Shown piece after piece: positions 45,485 through 54,124 of a stretch of DNA of 64,000 nt. Each line of letters begins with the position of its first letter. Position 1 is the stretch's first letter. Position numbers and translations under genes: made by a program. The DNA comes from Lentzea atacamensis. Lineage in GTDB: Bacteria; Actinomycetota; Actinomycetes; Mycobacteriales; Pseudonocardiaceae. The stretch lies in contig NZ_QLTT01000013.1 in the NCBI RefSeq assembly GCF_003269295.1, positions 186,001 to 250,000 on the forward strand. The letters are read 5' to 3'. The notes below the pieces were generated by a model that ran no database searches, was not told where the DNA came from, and was given only the letters and a program-made list of their open reading frames with translations.

Positions 45485-46698
45485 CCGGCGTCGCCGAGGT
45501 GATCGCCGGGGTCCACCGCGACGAGTGGGCGCGGGTGGTCGCGACTCTGGCGAGGCGCTGCGGCGACCTCGACATCGCCGAGGAGATGGCCGCGGAGGCG
45601 TTCGCGACCGCCGTCGAACGCTGGCCGGTCGACGGCGTCCCGCCGAACCCCGGCGCGTGGCTCACGACCACCGCCCACCGCAAGGCGATCGACCGGCTCC
45701 GGCGCGAGGCCAGGCGCGAGGACAAGCACAAGGAGGCCCTGATGCTGTCCGGCCCGCCGGAGCCGGCCGGTGCCGTCGAGGACGACCGGCTCCGCCTGCT
45801 CTTCACCTGCTGCCACCCCGCTCTCGCCGTGGAGACGCGGATCGCGCTCACGCTGCGGATGGTCGGCGGGCTGACCGTGCCCGAGATCGCCCGCGCGTTC
45901 CTGGTCTCCGAGGCCGCCATGGCACAGCGGATCACCCGCGCGAAGGCGAAGATCAAGGCCGCGGGGATCCCGTACCGCGTGCCGTCGCACGAGGACCTTC
46001 CCGTGCGGCTCGCCGGGGTGCTCACCGTGCTGTTCCTGATCTTCAACGAGGGTTACCTGGTCTCGGAGCCCGGCGAGGACGCGGTGCGCGACGACCTGAC
46101 CACCGAGGCGATCCGGCTGACCAGGCTGGTCCGCGCGCTGCTGCCCTCCGATGGTGAGGTCGCCGGTCTGCTGGCGCTGATGCTGCTGACGCAGGCCCGC
46201 CGGCCCGCGCGGGTGTCGGCGAACGGGGAGCTCGTCGCTCTCGCCGAGCAGGACCGCGGTGCCTGGGACCGCTCGTTGGTCGACGAGGGCCACGCGCTGG
46301 TCCGCGGGTGTCTCGCCGCCGGGCGAGCGCCGGGGCGCTACCAGGTGCTCGCCGCGATCAACGCGGTCCACACCGACGCCCTCGACGTCCGCGACACCGA
46401 CTGGTCCCAGGTGGTCGCGCTCTACGACCAGCTGGTCCGGCTCGACCCGTCGCCGATCGTGCGGCTCAACCGGGCGATCGCCCTCGCCGAGCTGGACGGT
46501 CCCGAGGTCGCGCTGGCCGAGCTCGCCGGTCTGCCGCTGGAGGACTACCACGCCTACCACGCCGCGCGGGCCGACCTCCTGCGCCGGCTGGGCCGCAGCT
46601 CCGAGGCCAGGGCGGCGTACGACAGGGCCGTTGAGCTGACCGGCAACGCCGCCGAGGTCGCGTACCTCGTGCGCCGCCGTGACCAGCTGGCACGGTGA
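45481..46698 (+). CDS. ECF42-type sigma factor with C-terminal TPR-like extension
   Basis: The 405-aa protein has sigma region 2 (VIAGVHRDEWARVVATLARR, then WLTTTAHRKAIDRLRRE) and region 4 (EIARAFLVSEAAMAQRITRAK), followed by a long extension with the LIFNEGYLVSEPG motif typical of the SigJ/ECF42 group and TPR-like helices with LNRAIALAELDGPE. No classical anti-sigma gene is seen. In this group the C-terminal extension itself affects activity. It is paired with the YCII gene. Its target promoters cannot be read here. Confidence 0.9.
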   Translation: MTGVAEVIAGVHRDEWARVVATLARRCGDLDIAEEMAAEAFATAVERWPVDGVPPNPGAWLTTTAHRKAIDRLRREARREDKHKEALMLSGPPEPAGAVEDDRLRLLFTCCHPALAVETRIALTLRMVGGLTVPEIARAFLVSEAAMAQRITRAKAKIKAAGIPYRVPSHEDLPVRLAGVLTVLFLIFNEGYLVSEPGEDAVRDDLTTEAIRLTRLVRALLPSDGEVAGLLALMLLTQARRPARVSANGELVALAEQDRGAWDRSLVDEGHALVRGCLAAGRAPGRYQVLAAINAVHTDALDVRDTDWSQVVALYDQLVRLDPSPIVRLNRAIALAELDGPEVALAELAGLPLEDYHAYHAARADLLRRLGRSSEARAAYDRAVELTGNAAEVAYLVRRRDQLAR

Positions 46699-46705
46699 CG
46701 CGTGC

Positions 46706-47356
46706 TCAGGAAGCCACTTTGGTGAGCAGTTCCTCGACGCACGGGTCGTCGAGGGACTCCACGATGTGCTGCCACAGCAGGAGGTTCGTCTCGGCCCACT
46801 TCGAGTAGGTCGCGGCGGCCTCCGCGTCGTAGAAGTAGTAGCCGTCGTCGGCCTTGGACACCTGCTCGCCCACGATCTTGTACGCGAGCTCCCGCAGCGT
46901 GATGCCGTTCTCCTGCAGGTACTTGTGCGCGAGGACCACCGGCGTCACCGGCAGGGCCTTGAACAGCGTGTCCGCGTCCGAGAGCGCCTGGGCCTCCAGC
47001 GAGATGTCGCGGTGGCGGGTGCGCATCTCGGCTTCGAGGACGACGCGTTCGATCCACTCGATGTCGCCGACGCAGACACCCGCGACGAACAGCGTTTTCC
47101 TGCGCAGCGCCTCGCCGTCCGTCGGCAGCGAGTTGCGGCGGACCATGTAGTTGAGGTCGTGCACGAGTGCGGCGACCTCGACGACGTCCTTCGCGGCGCC
47201 GTTGCGCTCGGCGAAGTGCACGGCCTTGTCGCGGACGAAGCTCACGTGGTGCCAGCCGTGGAACTGCAGCTTCGCGGCAAGATCCTCGCACAGCCGCCTC
47301 ACGCGCTGCTCCACGTCCGCGATGACAGACCTTGGAATCGTTGTGCGCGTACGCAT
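46706..47356 (-). CDS. HD-domain phosphohydrolase
   Basis: The 216-aa protein carries HD-superfamily metal ligands: HGWHH (near 33-37), the HD pair in AALVHDLNYMV (near 63-73) and a later Asp in LSDADTLF. The substrate may be a nucleotide or phosphate ester. I use the ATG at 47356, because GGGAGGG sits 6 nt upstream; an ATG at 47359 or GTG at 47371 would leave no spacing. It is the last gene of a minus-strand set, 60 bp after the cupin-like gene. It is convergent with the sigma gene. Confidence 0.75.
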   Translation of the reverse strand: MRTRTTIPRSVIADVEQRVRRLCEDLAAKLQFHGWHHVSFVRDKAVHFAERNGAAKDVVEVAALVHDLNYMVRRNSLPTDGEALRRKTLFVAGVCVGDIEWIERVVLEAEMRTRHRDISLEAQALSDADTLFKALPVTPVVLAHKYLQENGITLRELAYKIVGEQVSKADDGYYFYDAEAAATYSKWAETNLLLWQHIVESLDDPCVEELLTKVAS

Positions 47357-47416
47357 CATCAGCCCTCCCACCGGGTGGGCTGATGGTAGGCGTGTTACGG
47401 GTGCCTCCGTAGGGCT

Positions 47417-48064
47417 TCAGAGCTGGTTCGTCAGATCCTCCAGTCGGTCCTCGACCGGTACGTGCCGGTGGCTGGTCCCGGTGTCCGGGTCGTAGCTGAG
47501 GCTCCACGGCGTGACGGCACGCGACTTGACCAGGAACGTCATGGTGCCGTCGGCCGCGCGTGGGATGCGGTGGAACTCGTGCGCGAGCAACGTGCCAGTG
47601 GTGCCTTCGGTGCACTGGGTGCGGTTCGTGAGCTCCGTGCCGACGACCGTGCGGCCGCCGACGCCGAGTCGCGCGTCAAAACGTTCGTGCAGGTACGCGC
47701 CGCTCAGGATGGTGGTGCAGAAGTGGTACCGGTGGTTGTGGACGGAGTCCGCGTACCCGGTCCGCCAGTCCGACAGCGGCTTGTACTCGTGCAGCCAGAA
47801 CGTGAACGGTTCGTCCGTCTCGTCGCGGAGGCACCACGCGAAGTGCGTCGTCGTCTCGCGGGAATGCGCAATCACCCAGGTCGCCTGCTGCGGTGTGAGC
47901 CCGTCGATGTACGAACGGAGCTCCTTGCGCAGGTTCGGCCGGCTCGCCCACTCGCGGAACCACACGCCGACTTCGGTCCAGTGGTCCACCACGGGGAATT
48001 CGGCGCGTTGCACGCGAGCGGCGAGCTCCTCGAGCGCGGACAACCCGGTGAACTCGGCTAGCAA
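47417..48064 (-). CDS. Cupin-like protein of unknown function
   Basis: The 215-aa protein has beta-strand-like sequence with a His-rich segment VHNHRYHFCTTILSGAYL (residues about 108-125) and later LAHEFHRI, which fits a cupin-type metal site (His-X-His then a later His). The N-terminal part is helical. No enzyme class can be named; the fold is inferred from motif pattern. It starts with TTG at 48064, 6 nt after the upstream gene, with GGAG about 10 nt before. It is probably co-transcribed with the two-TM gene upstream and the HD gene downstream. Confidence 0.6.
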   Translation of the reverse strand: MLAEFTGLSALEELAARVQRAEFPVVDHWTEVGVWFREWASRPNLRKELRSYIDGLTPQQATWVIAHSRETTTHFAWCLRDETDEPFTFWLHEYKPLSDWRTGYADSVHNHRYHFCTTILSGAYLHERFDARLGVGGRTVVGTELTNRTQCTEGTTGTLLAHEFHRIPRAADGTMTFLVKSRAVTPWSLSYDPDTGTSHRHVPVEDRLEDLTNQL

Positions 48065-48070
48065 GATCGA

Positions 48071-49075
48071 TCAGCTCCTCAACTGAGCGGATGTGGAGAA
48101 TTCGCGGCGGAATGCGTGGAACTTCTCTTCGAGTTCGCGGTATCCGTCGTCTGTGAGTGTGTCGCCGGTGATCTTCTCGAACAACGCCAGGAAGTCCGTT
48201 CTCGTGGTGCCCGGCGTGATGACGAAGTGGTATCCGGCCTTGGAATTGCTGATGCGCAGGAACTCGGCGCGTTCCATCGCGTACAGGAACGAGCTCTCGG
48301 TGAACCTGAGTGTCCTGGGATATGGCCTCAGCACTCCGGCGGTGTTGCTGTACAGCGTCAGCCAGGCGGAGTCGTCGAACAACTCGAGCCGATCGAGCGG
48401 CGGATCCGAAACGATCGTGACGTCGATTCTGCTGCACCGGCTGCGCGCCGCGTACAGCCCGACGAGCCCGATGCCGATCTGTTCCTTGAGCTTCGCCTGA
48501 ATCTCGTCGTAGTCGCCGTCGGCTCCTTCGTTGCGCAGCAGGTACCGCGCCCGCCCGCTGATGGCGTTGTCGTCGCGCGGGTCCGCCAGCACGGCCCTGA
48601 GCTCGCATTCCGTCTGGGAGAGCAACACCCGGCCCGCCGCGTACCGCCCGGCGAACCCGCGGAAGCAGTACAGCCGCGTCCGCTCCAGGTCCTGCATCAT
48701 GAGCTGGTTGAACACCGGATCGGGTCGCGCCGTCGGCTCGAACACGTGACTGGGGAAGAACTCCCGGTCCAGCGCCCGATACTCCTGAGTGAGCTCCCTG
48801 AGCGCCTTGCGACTCTCCTCGACCACCGGCGCGAGCAAGGCCTTCTGCGCCGCTTTGGACGTGACCAACGTCTGCGTGAAGCTCACGACAGCCGATATGA
48901 GCGTGCCCGTCCCCACCGCGGTCAGCAGGTTTCTCGCCGCCCCGGAATCCATTTGACTGGAAATGGCCAGCGACGCACCCGACGTCACGACGAGTATGAG
49001 GAGGAGCAACCCGGTCCGAGTCCAAAACAACTCCTGGATCAGGTTGCTGCGGATGCCTCCGGCCTCCGCGGACAC
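48071..49075 (-). CDS. Two-TM protein with large cytoplasmic domain
   Basis: The 334-aa protein has two N-terminal membrane segments (LLLLILVVTSGASLAIS and NLLTAVGTGTLISAVVSF, about residues 21-70) and then a cytoplasmic part with a coiled-coil-like helix and an alpha/beta domain that includes VLADPRDDNAISGRARYLL and VTIVSDPPLDRLELFDDSAW. The last is reminiscent of DUF5919-type or phospholipase-D-like folds, but no catalytic HKD is seen. The GTG at 49075 has GGGAGG 7 nt upstream; an ATG at 49096 is unsupported. It leads the minus-strand set with the cupin-like and HD genes. Confidence 0.65.
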   Translation of the reverse strand: MSAEAGGIRSNLIQELFWTRTGLLLLILVVTSGASLAISSQMDSGAARNLLTAVGTGTLISAVVSFTQTLVTSKAAQKALLAPVVEESRKALRELTQEYRALDREFFPSHVFEPTARPDPVFNQLMMQDLERTRLYCFRGFAGRYAAGRVLLSQTECELRAVLADPRDDNAISGRARYLLRNEGADGDYDEIQAKLKEQIGIGLVGLYAARSRCSRIDVTIVSDPPLDRLELFDDSAWLTLYSNTAGVLRPYPRTLRFTESSFLYAMERAEFLRISNSKAGYHFVITPGTTRTDFLALFEKITGDTLTDDGYRELEEKFHAFRREFSTSAQLRS

Positions 49076-49472
49076 GTGTCCACCTCCCGGGATCACCTCG
49101 TCGGCCGCTACCCGAACGGACGAATGCGCTCAGTGTCCGATCAAGTGCGCGGAGTCACTGTACGCGTCGGTCAAAAGATAAGGAAGCTGCTATTCGTGCG
49201 ACATTTACAACCGGAATAACCGCCCTTGAGCCCAGTCGCCGGCCCGTACTCGTGCACTTCGGTGACGCCCCGTCGCGACCCGCCTTGGGCGAGTCGGATG
49301 AGGGTGACCCACACGCCCGAACGCACCCACGCCGCGTGTTCTAGCCCGCTCGTCCGCCACCCTCATTGCTCCAGTGGGCGGAGCCTCGGCCCGACCGCCA
49401 TGGCAGGCCCGCAGCCCCCCGCGACCGACCTGCTACACCCCGCTCACACGCCCCCGAATACTCTCACCGACC
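49076..49472. other. Intergenic region between two-TM gene and FKBP gene
   Basis: The nearly 400-bp stretch has no credible gene. It must hold the promoter for the minus-strand set and, at its right end, that for the FKBP gene (TACTCT at 49459-49464). The sequence just before the two-TM gene is less GC-rich than its neighbours, which fits a promoter area. I cannot place further elements. Confidence 0.4.
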
Positions 49473-50000
49473 ATGCGCAACGTCCTGCTCATCGCGTCCC
49501 TGGCGCTCGCAGCGGCCACCGGCCTCGCGGGCTGCGGCAGCTCCGCCCAGCCCTCGTCCGGCACTTCGTCCGCCGCGCCGTCCACCCCGTGCAAGGCCGA
49601 CGACTTCAAGGTCACCGGCGACTTCGGCGCGGCGCCCAAGGTCGAGATCCCCGCCTGCAAGCCCACCGACGAGCTCATCATCAAGGACCTGGTGCAGGGC
49701 ACCGGCGCCGAGGTGAAGGCGGGTACGACGGCCTCGGTCAACTACCAGCTCACGACCTTCTCCGACAAGAAGGTGCTGGACAGCTCGTTCGACCGCGGGC
49801 AGCCGTTCGACGTCGAGAACGTGGGCCAGGCGCCCGTCATCGACGGCTGGAACGAAGGCATCATCGGGCTCAAGGAGAAGGGGCGGCGGTTGCTGATCGT
49901 CCCGCCGGCCAAGGGCTACGGCAAGGGCGGTCAGGGCATCAAGCCCAACGAGACCCTCGTCTTCGTGATCGACGGCGTGAAGGTCACCCCGGCGGCATGA
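49473..50000 (+). CDS. FKBP-type peptidyl-prolyl isomerase, lipoprotein
   Basis: The 175-aa protein has a lipoprotein signal (MRNVLLIASLALAAATGLAGC, lipobox LAGC). An FKBP domain follows (about 65-175), with ASVNYQLTTFSDKKVLDSSF, VIDGWNEGIIGLKEKG and PPAKGYGKGG. It should fold or assist exported proteins outside the membrane. TACTCT at 49459-49464 lies 8 nt before the ATG, as in leaderless actinobacterial genes. Upstream in-frame codons are unlikely. A strong hairpin ends it at 50007-50037. Confidence 0.92.
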   Translation: MRNVLLIASLALAAATGLAGCGSSAQPSSGTSSAAPSTPCKADDFKVTGDFGAAPKVEIPACKPTDELIIKDLVQGTGAEVKAGTTASVNYQLTTFSDKKVLDSSFDRGQPFDVENVGQAPVIDGWNEGIIGLKEKGRRLLIVPPAKGYGKGGQGIKPNETLVFVIDGVKVTPAA

Positions 50001-50006
50001 CGTGCC

Positions 50007-50037
50007 GGCCCCCGGCCGGGCAACCCGGTCGGGGGCC
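50007..50037. terminator. Hairpin between FKBP and quinone oxidoreductase genes
   Basis: GGCCCCCGGCCGGG at 50007-50020 pairs with 50024-50037 over 14 bp with one mismatch, with a loop of 3. It is placed 7 nt after the FKBP stop and 8 nt after the opposing gene's stop, so it works for both. Confidence 0.7.
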
Positions 50038-50045
50038 GCGCCGGA

Positions 50046-50987
50046 TCACGGCAGCAGCAGCAACTTTCCGGTGGTCCGGCGCGACTGCAGGTCGGTGTGC
50101 GCCTGCGCCGCCTCCTCCAGCTCGTACCGGCCACCGATCCGGATGTTGAGCGTTCCGTCCACGATCGCCCCGAACAGGTCGGCGGCCCGCCACTCGAACT
50201 CGGCGCGGTCCAGCAGGTACGCCCCGGTCGACGGCCGCGTCAGGTACACCGACCCCGCCGCGTTCAACCGCTGCGGATCCACCGGCGGCACCGGCCCGGA
50301 CGACGCCCCGAACAACGCCAGCAACCCGCGCGGCTTCAACGAGGCCAGCGACTGGTCGAACGTGTCGCGCCCGACCCCGTCGTACACCACGTCGACCTTC
50401 TCGATCTGCGACGCGAAGTCCCCGTACCGCAGCACCTGGTCGGCACCGGCCTCCCTGGCCAGCGCCTCCTTCTCGTCGGTCGACACGGTCGCGACCACGA
50501 ACGCACCACGAGCCTTCGCCCACTGCGTCAGCAGCAGCCCGACGCCACCGGCCGCCGCGTGCACGAGCACCCGGTCGCCGTCCTTCACGACATGCGTCGA
50601 GTGCGTCAGGTAGTGCGCGGTGATGCCCTGCAGCAGAGCGGCCGCGGCCAGCTCGACGTCCAGCCCGTCGGGAACCCGGACCGCGGCCGAAGCCGGCACC
50701 ACGACCTCGGACGCGTAGCTGCCCAGTACGGACATCCACGCCACCCGGTCACCGACGGCGAAGTCAGCGGAGTTCGACGCGACGACCTCGCCCGCGCCCT
50801 CGAGCCCCAAAGCGGTGGGCAACGGCACCGAGTACTGGCCGCTGCGCTGGTAGGTGTCGATGTAGTTGACCCCGGCCGCGCCGACCCGCACCAGCAGCTC
50901 GCCGTCACCGGGCACCGGCGCCGGCACGTCCGAGTACTCGAGCACCTCCGGGCCACCCGCCGAACGCACCACCACTGCCTTGGGCAT
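50046..50987 (-). CDS. NADPH:quinone oxidoreductase (zeta-crystallin-like)
   Basis: The 313-aa medium-chain dehydrogenase-type protein has VGAAGVNYIDTYQRSGQY, GLEGAGEVVA and the nucleotide loop AAAGGVGLLLTQWAKARG, then GVGRDTFDQSL. It lacks the zinc ligands of alcohol dehydrogenases, as in quinone oxidoreductases. It reduces quinones with NADPH, probably in detoxification. The ATG at 50987 follows AGGAGG. It shares a terminator with the FKBP gene and is divergent from the MFS gene. Confidence 0.9.
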   Translation of the reverse strand: MPKAVVVRSAGGPEVLEYSDVPAPVPGDGELLVRVGAAGVNYIDTYQRSGQYSVPLPTALGLEGAGEVVASNSADFAVGDRVAWMSVLGSYASEVVVPASAAVRVPDGLDVELAAAALLQGITAHYLTHSTHVVKDGDRVLVHAAAGGVGLLLTQWAKARGAFVVATVSTDEKEALAREAGADQVLRYGDFASQIEKVDVVYDGVGRDTFDQSLASLKPRGLLALFGASSGPVPPVDPQRLNAAGSVYLTRPSTGAYLLDRAEFEWRAADLFGAIVDGTLNIRIGGRYELEEAAQAHTDLQSRRTTGKLLLLP

Positions 50988-51079
50988 CTGTCCTCCTTGA
51001 TCGACTCAACCCGCTCAACCCGGGTCACGGCCCCGATGTTCCCGTTCCCGCCAGGTGGGAACCACTACGGTCGTTCAGC

Positions 51080-52264
51080 ATGGGGGCGTTCGGCTTGTTC
51101 TGCTCGGCGCGGGTCATCTCACTTCTCGGCGGCGCCATGGCGGTGGTCGCGCTGCCGTTCGCGGTCCTCGACCACGGCACGGTGCTCGACTCCGGCCTGG
51201 TGCTGGCCGCGCGGCTCGTTCCCCATCTGGGACTGGTGCTGATCGGTGGCTCCACAGCGGACAGGTTCAGCCGGTCGGCCGTCCTCACCGTCAGCCACGT
51301 CGGGTCCGGTGTGGCGCAGGCCGTGGCTGCCACAGCACTTCTGACCGGCAACTACCACCTCGGTCTCCTCGTGGCGCTCCAGGCGACGCAGGGCGCGTTC
51401 GGCGCCTTCACCTCACCTGCGGCGCGCGGCGTGCTCCCGGAACTGGTCGAACCCGGCCGCCTGCAGAAGGCGAACTCGCTGCTCAGCGCCGCCCGCTACG
51501 GCACGGGTCTGATCGGCCCCGCGGCGGCGGGCCTCGCCGCGGCCACCATCGGCGCGGGCTGGGCGCTGGCGTTCGACGCCGTCACCTTCCTGACCGCGGC
51601 CGTGCTGTACGCGAAGCTGAGGCTGCCCGGCAAACCGGCCAAGAGCAGCCTCACCCAGGACCTCAAGGAGGGCTGGGACACGTTCCGCACCACCACGTGG
51701 GTGTGGACGATGGTGCTCTCCTTCTGCCTCACCAACGCCATCTACACCGGCGTGTGGACGGTGCTCGGCCTGGCGATCGCGAAGCGGACCATCGGCGAGT
51801 TCGAGTGGGGCGTGGTGCTCAGCGCGTCGGGCGCGGGCCTCGCCCTCATCACCCTGATCCTGTACCGGACGCGCACCGTGCCGCTGTGGATCGCCACGCT
51901 CGTCACTCTCGTCGCGGCCGCCCCGCTGCTCGCGCTGGGACTTCAGGCGAACACACCGACGCTCGTCGTCATCGCGTTCGTCGAAGGCATGGGCATGGGC
52001 ACGTGGGTGATCGCCTGGGAGACGTCGTTGCAGCGCAACGTTCCCAACCACATGCTGTCCCGCGTCGCCGCCTACGACGAGTTCGGCTCCTACCTGGCGA
52101 TCCCCCTCGGCGCCGTCACCGCGCCGCTGGTCGCCGCGAAGATCGGCGACACCACTACCGCGACGATCGCGGCGTTCGCCTACGTCGTCGCGGCCCTGAT
52201 CCCGCTGCCGTCACTCCTCGCCCAGCGCCACGCGGCGCGCGAGCCCGAGCGGCAGAGCGCCTGA
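51080..52264 (+). CDS. MFS transporter
   Basis: The 394-aa protein has about 12 membrane segments and MFS signatures (GGSTADRFSRSA in the loop after TM2, AARYGTGLIGPAAAGL in the middle). The layout resembles small drug or sugar exporters of the MFS family, but the substrate is not clear. TACGGT at 51066-51071 is 8 nt before the ATG, a leaderless-type promoter. Its last 54 nt overlap the 3' end of the convergent DUF885 gene. Confidence 0.88.
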   Translation: MGAFGLFCSARVISLLGGAMAVVALPFAVLDHGTVLDSGLVLAARLVPHLGLVLIGGSTADRFSRSAVLTVSHVGSGVAQAVAATALLTGNYHLGLLVALQATQGAFGAFTSPAARGVLPELVEPGRLQKANSLLSAARYGTGLIGPAAAGLAAATIGAGWALAFDAVTFLTAAVLYAKLRLPGKPAKSSLTQDLKEGWDTFRTTTWVWTMVLSFCLTNAIYTGVWTVLGLAIAKRTIGEFEWGVVLSASGAGLALITLILYRTRTVPLWIATLVTLVAAAPLLALGLQANTPTLVVIAFVEGMGMGTWVIAWETSLQRNVPNHMLSRVAAYDEFGSYLAIPLGAVTAPLVAAKIGDTTTATIAAFAYVVAALIPLPSLLAQRHAAREPERQSA

Positions 52265-53797
52265 CCCCGCGATCCGGTCGTGGAAGTCGCGCAACGATCC
52301 CAGCCCCGCGGCCAGGTACTCGTCGCGGATCAGGTCGATCTCCAACGCGCCGGTCAGATAGGAGGGTGCCTGCGTCGGCCACGCGCAGTACCGCTTCACC
52401 TCGCCGACCGCCGTGCCCGGTGTCAGCGCCGTGCGCGACACCATGAACGACTCGGCTTCGTCGGGCGTCATGTCACCGCAGTGCAGCGCCGTGTCGACGA
52501 TCATCCGCGCCGCGCGGAACAACCGCGCCTCGACGTGCCCCATCAAAGCGCCGCGGGTCGTGTAGTAGCCGACCGACCGCAGCAGCTTCTCCGCGTACAG
52601 CGCCCAGCCCTCGGAGAAGTACGACGTCCGGAACACCTTCCGCAGCGGGTGCGCGGAACCCTGCGCCGCCACCCAGGCCGAGTGCCAGTGGTGGCCGGGG
52701 TAGGCCTCGTGCACCGAGATCGTCGGCAGCTGCGAGCGCGCGTTGGTGCGCAGCCGGTGCGTGATCTGCTCGTCCGTGGCGTTGTCCGGCGTGAACGGCA
52801 CGAAGAAGTAGCCCGTGCGCAGGGACGTCAGCGGCGGCGGGCCGAGGTAGCTCGCGACCGACATGATCGGCCGCTGGAACGGCAGCGACGGCACCACGCT
52901 GCACTCCTCGCCGTCGGGCAGCGTCACCAGCGAGTGCTCGACCAGCGCCGCACGTGCCCGCCGGGTCTCCGCCTCGTACTCGGCGCGCATCGCCTCCAGC
53001 GTCGGCGGGTGGTCGTCCTGCAGCGAGCTCATCACCGAGCGCCAGTCGGGGGAGCCGGCCAGCTCGATCAGCTCCGCCTCCAGCGAGGCGTAGGCGTCCT
53101 GGCCGCGCTGGTGCAGCTCCGGCGCGCCGTAGCCGAGCAACTCCTTGTCCTGCAACACGGCCGAGTAGAGCTTCTCGCCCATCCTCCAGTCACCGCTCGC
53201 CCGCACGGCGAGGTCCTGCAGGAACGCCGCGTACCGGTCGAACGCCTCCGCGGCGGGCACGGCGGCCTCCACCAGCTGGGCGCGCAGCGCCGGTGAGGAC
53301 ACCTCCAGCGGCAGCGCGTCCAGCAGGAACGAACGCCCGGTCCTCACCTGCTCCATCGCCCGTCGCACGACCAGCGGCGACGCCAGTGACGCGTCGAGGT
53401 TCGCCTCGGCTGCCGCGAAGACCGAGGGCACCTCGCGCAGCTTCGCGACCGCGCAGGCGACGAGCTCGGCCTCCGGCAGCAGCCGGTGCAGGAACGGCGA
53501 GAGCAGTCCGAAGAAGACCATCCCCGAGTACTCGTGCGGATCACGCCGCCACGACGGCCACGCCTCCACGGCCAGCGCGCCGCGCAGCACCGACAGCGCG
53601 AGATCGCGGTCCACCGACTTCGGCAACGGCTCCAGCCGTGCGAGCCACGCGCCCTTCTCCCTCGCCCGCTGCTCGAACGCGGAAGCGGAGAAGTCCCCGA
53701 ACGTCGAGTAGTGGGGAAGCGAGCCGACCTGCGCGGCGTGGGCTGGATGATGATCGAAGTACCACGTGAGGAAGGACGTCAGCGTGTCGGTGGTCAC
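52211..53797 (-). CDS. DUF885-family metallopeptidase-like protein
   Basis: The 528-aa protein has HEAYPGHHWH (near 345-354), the metal-binding His cluster typical of DUF885, and a downstream SEGWALYAEKLL, where the Glu could complete the site. Family members are predicted zinc peptidases or hydrolases. The protein lacks a signal peptide, so it acts in the cytoplasm. The start is the GTG at 53797; a longer open frame exists, but over the divergent promoter. Its C-terminal codons overlap the MFS gene's end. Confidence 0.85.
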   Translation of the reverse strand: MTTDTLTSFLTWYFDHHPAHAAQVGSLPHYSTFGDFSASAFEQRAREKGAWLARLEPLPKSVDRDLALSVLRGALAVEAWPSWRRDPHEYSGMVFFGLLSPFLHRLLPEAELVACAVAKLREVPSVFAAAEANLDASLASPLVVRRAMEQVRTGRSFLLDALPLEVSSPALRAQLVEAAVPAAEAFDRYAAFLQDLAVRASGDWRMGEKLYSAVLQDKELLGYGAPELHQRGQDAYASLEAELIELAGSPDWRSVMSSLQDDHPPTLEAMRAEYEAETRRARAALVEHSLVTLPDGEECSVVPSLPFQRPIMSVASYLGPPPLTSLRTGYFFVPFTPDNATDEQITHRLRTNARSQLPTISVHEAYPGHHWHSAWVAAQGSAHPLRKVFRTSYFSEGWALYAEKLLRSVGYYTTRGALMGHVEARLFRAARMIVDTALHCGDMTPDEAESFMVSRTALTPGTAVGEVKRYCAWPTQAPSYLTGALEIDLIRDEYLAAGLGSLRDFHDRIAGSGALPLGLARRVALGEE

Positions 53798-53833
53798 CCG
53801 ACCGAACCTACTAGCTGGTTTTACAGTGTGGGG

Positions 53834-54124
53834 GTGTCTGATCAAACCACTCAGAAGCGCATCGCGGAGTTCGTGAAGGCCCACGGCAAGCCGGGCGCGG
53901 CGGTCAGGGCCGTCGTGGAGCCGATCGGCCGGGCCGGCGCGCGCATCGTGCTGGTCGGAGCTGACGGCGCCATGGGCGACGTGATGGCCAAGGACGTCGA
54001 GTCCGCCACCAAGGCCGTCGACGCCGTCGACAACGTCGAGCAGGCCGAATGGGACCGCGAGACCACCGCCGCCACGAAGATCGGCTTCGAGCACCGCCGC
54101 AAGATGGCCAAGATGCAGTCGTGA
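53834..54124 (+). CDS. Small conserved hypothetical protein coupled to ATP-grasp gene
   Basis: The 96-aa protein is Lys/Ala-rich with a helical N-terminus (RIAEFVKAHGKPGAAVRAVV), a strand ARIVLVGADGAM and a basic tail HRRKMAKMQ. I do not know its function. TACAGT at 53822-53827 lies 6 nt before the GTG start, consistent with a leaderless transcript. The stop overlaps the ATP-grasp start by 4 nt (GTGA), so the two are translated together. Confidence 0.7.
   Translation: MSDQTTQKRIAEFVKAHGKPGAAVRAVVEPIGRAGARIVLVGADGAMGDVMAKDVESATKAVDAVDNVEQAEWDRETTAATKIGFEHRRKMAKMQS

Noticed and set aside
49226-50149. Plus-strand open frame before and over the FKBP gene
   Set aside because: Composition is Pro/Arg/Ser-rich, it is out of frame with the well-supported FKBP gene and has no ribosome site.
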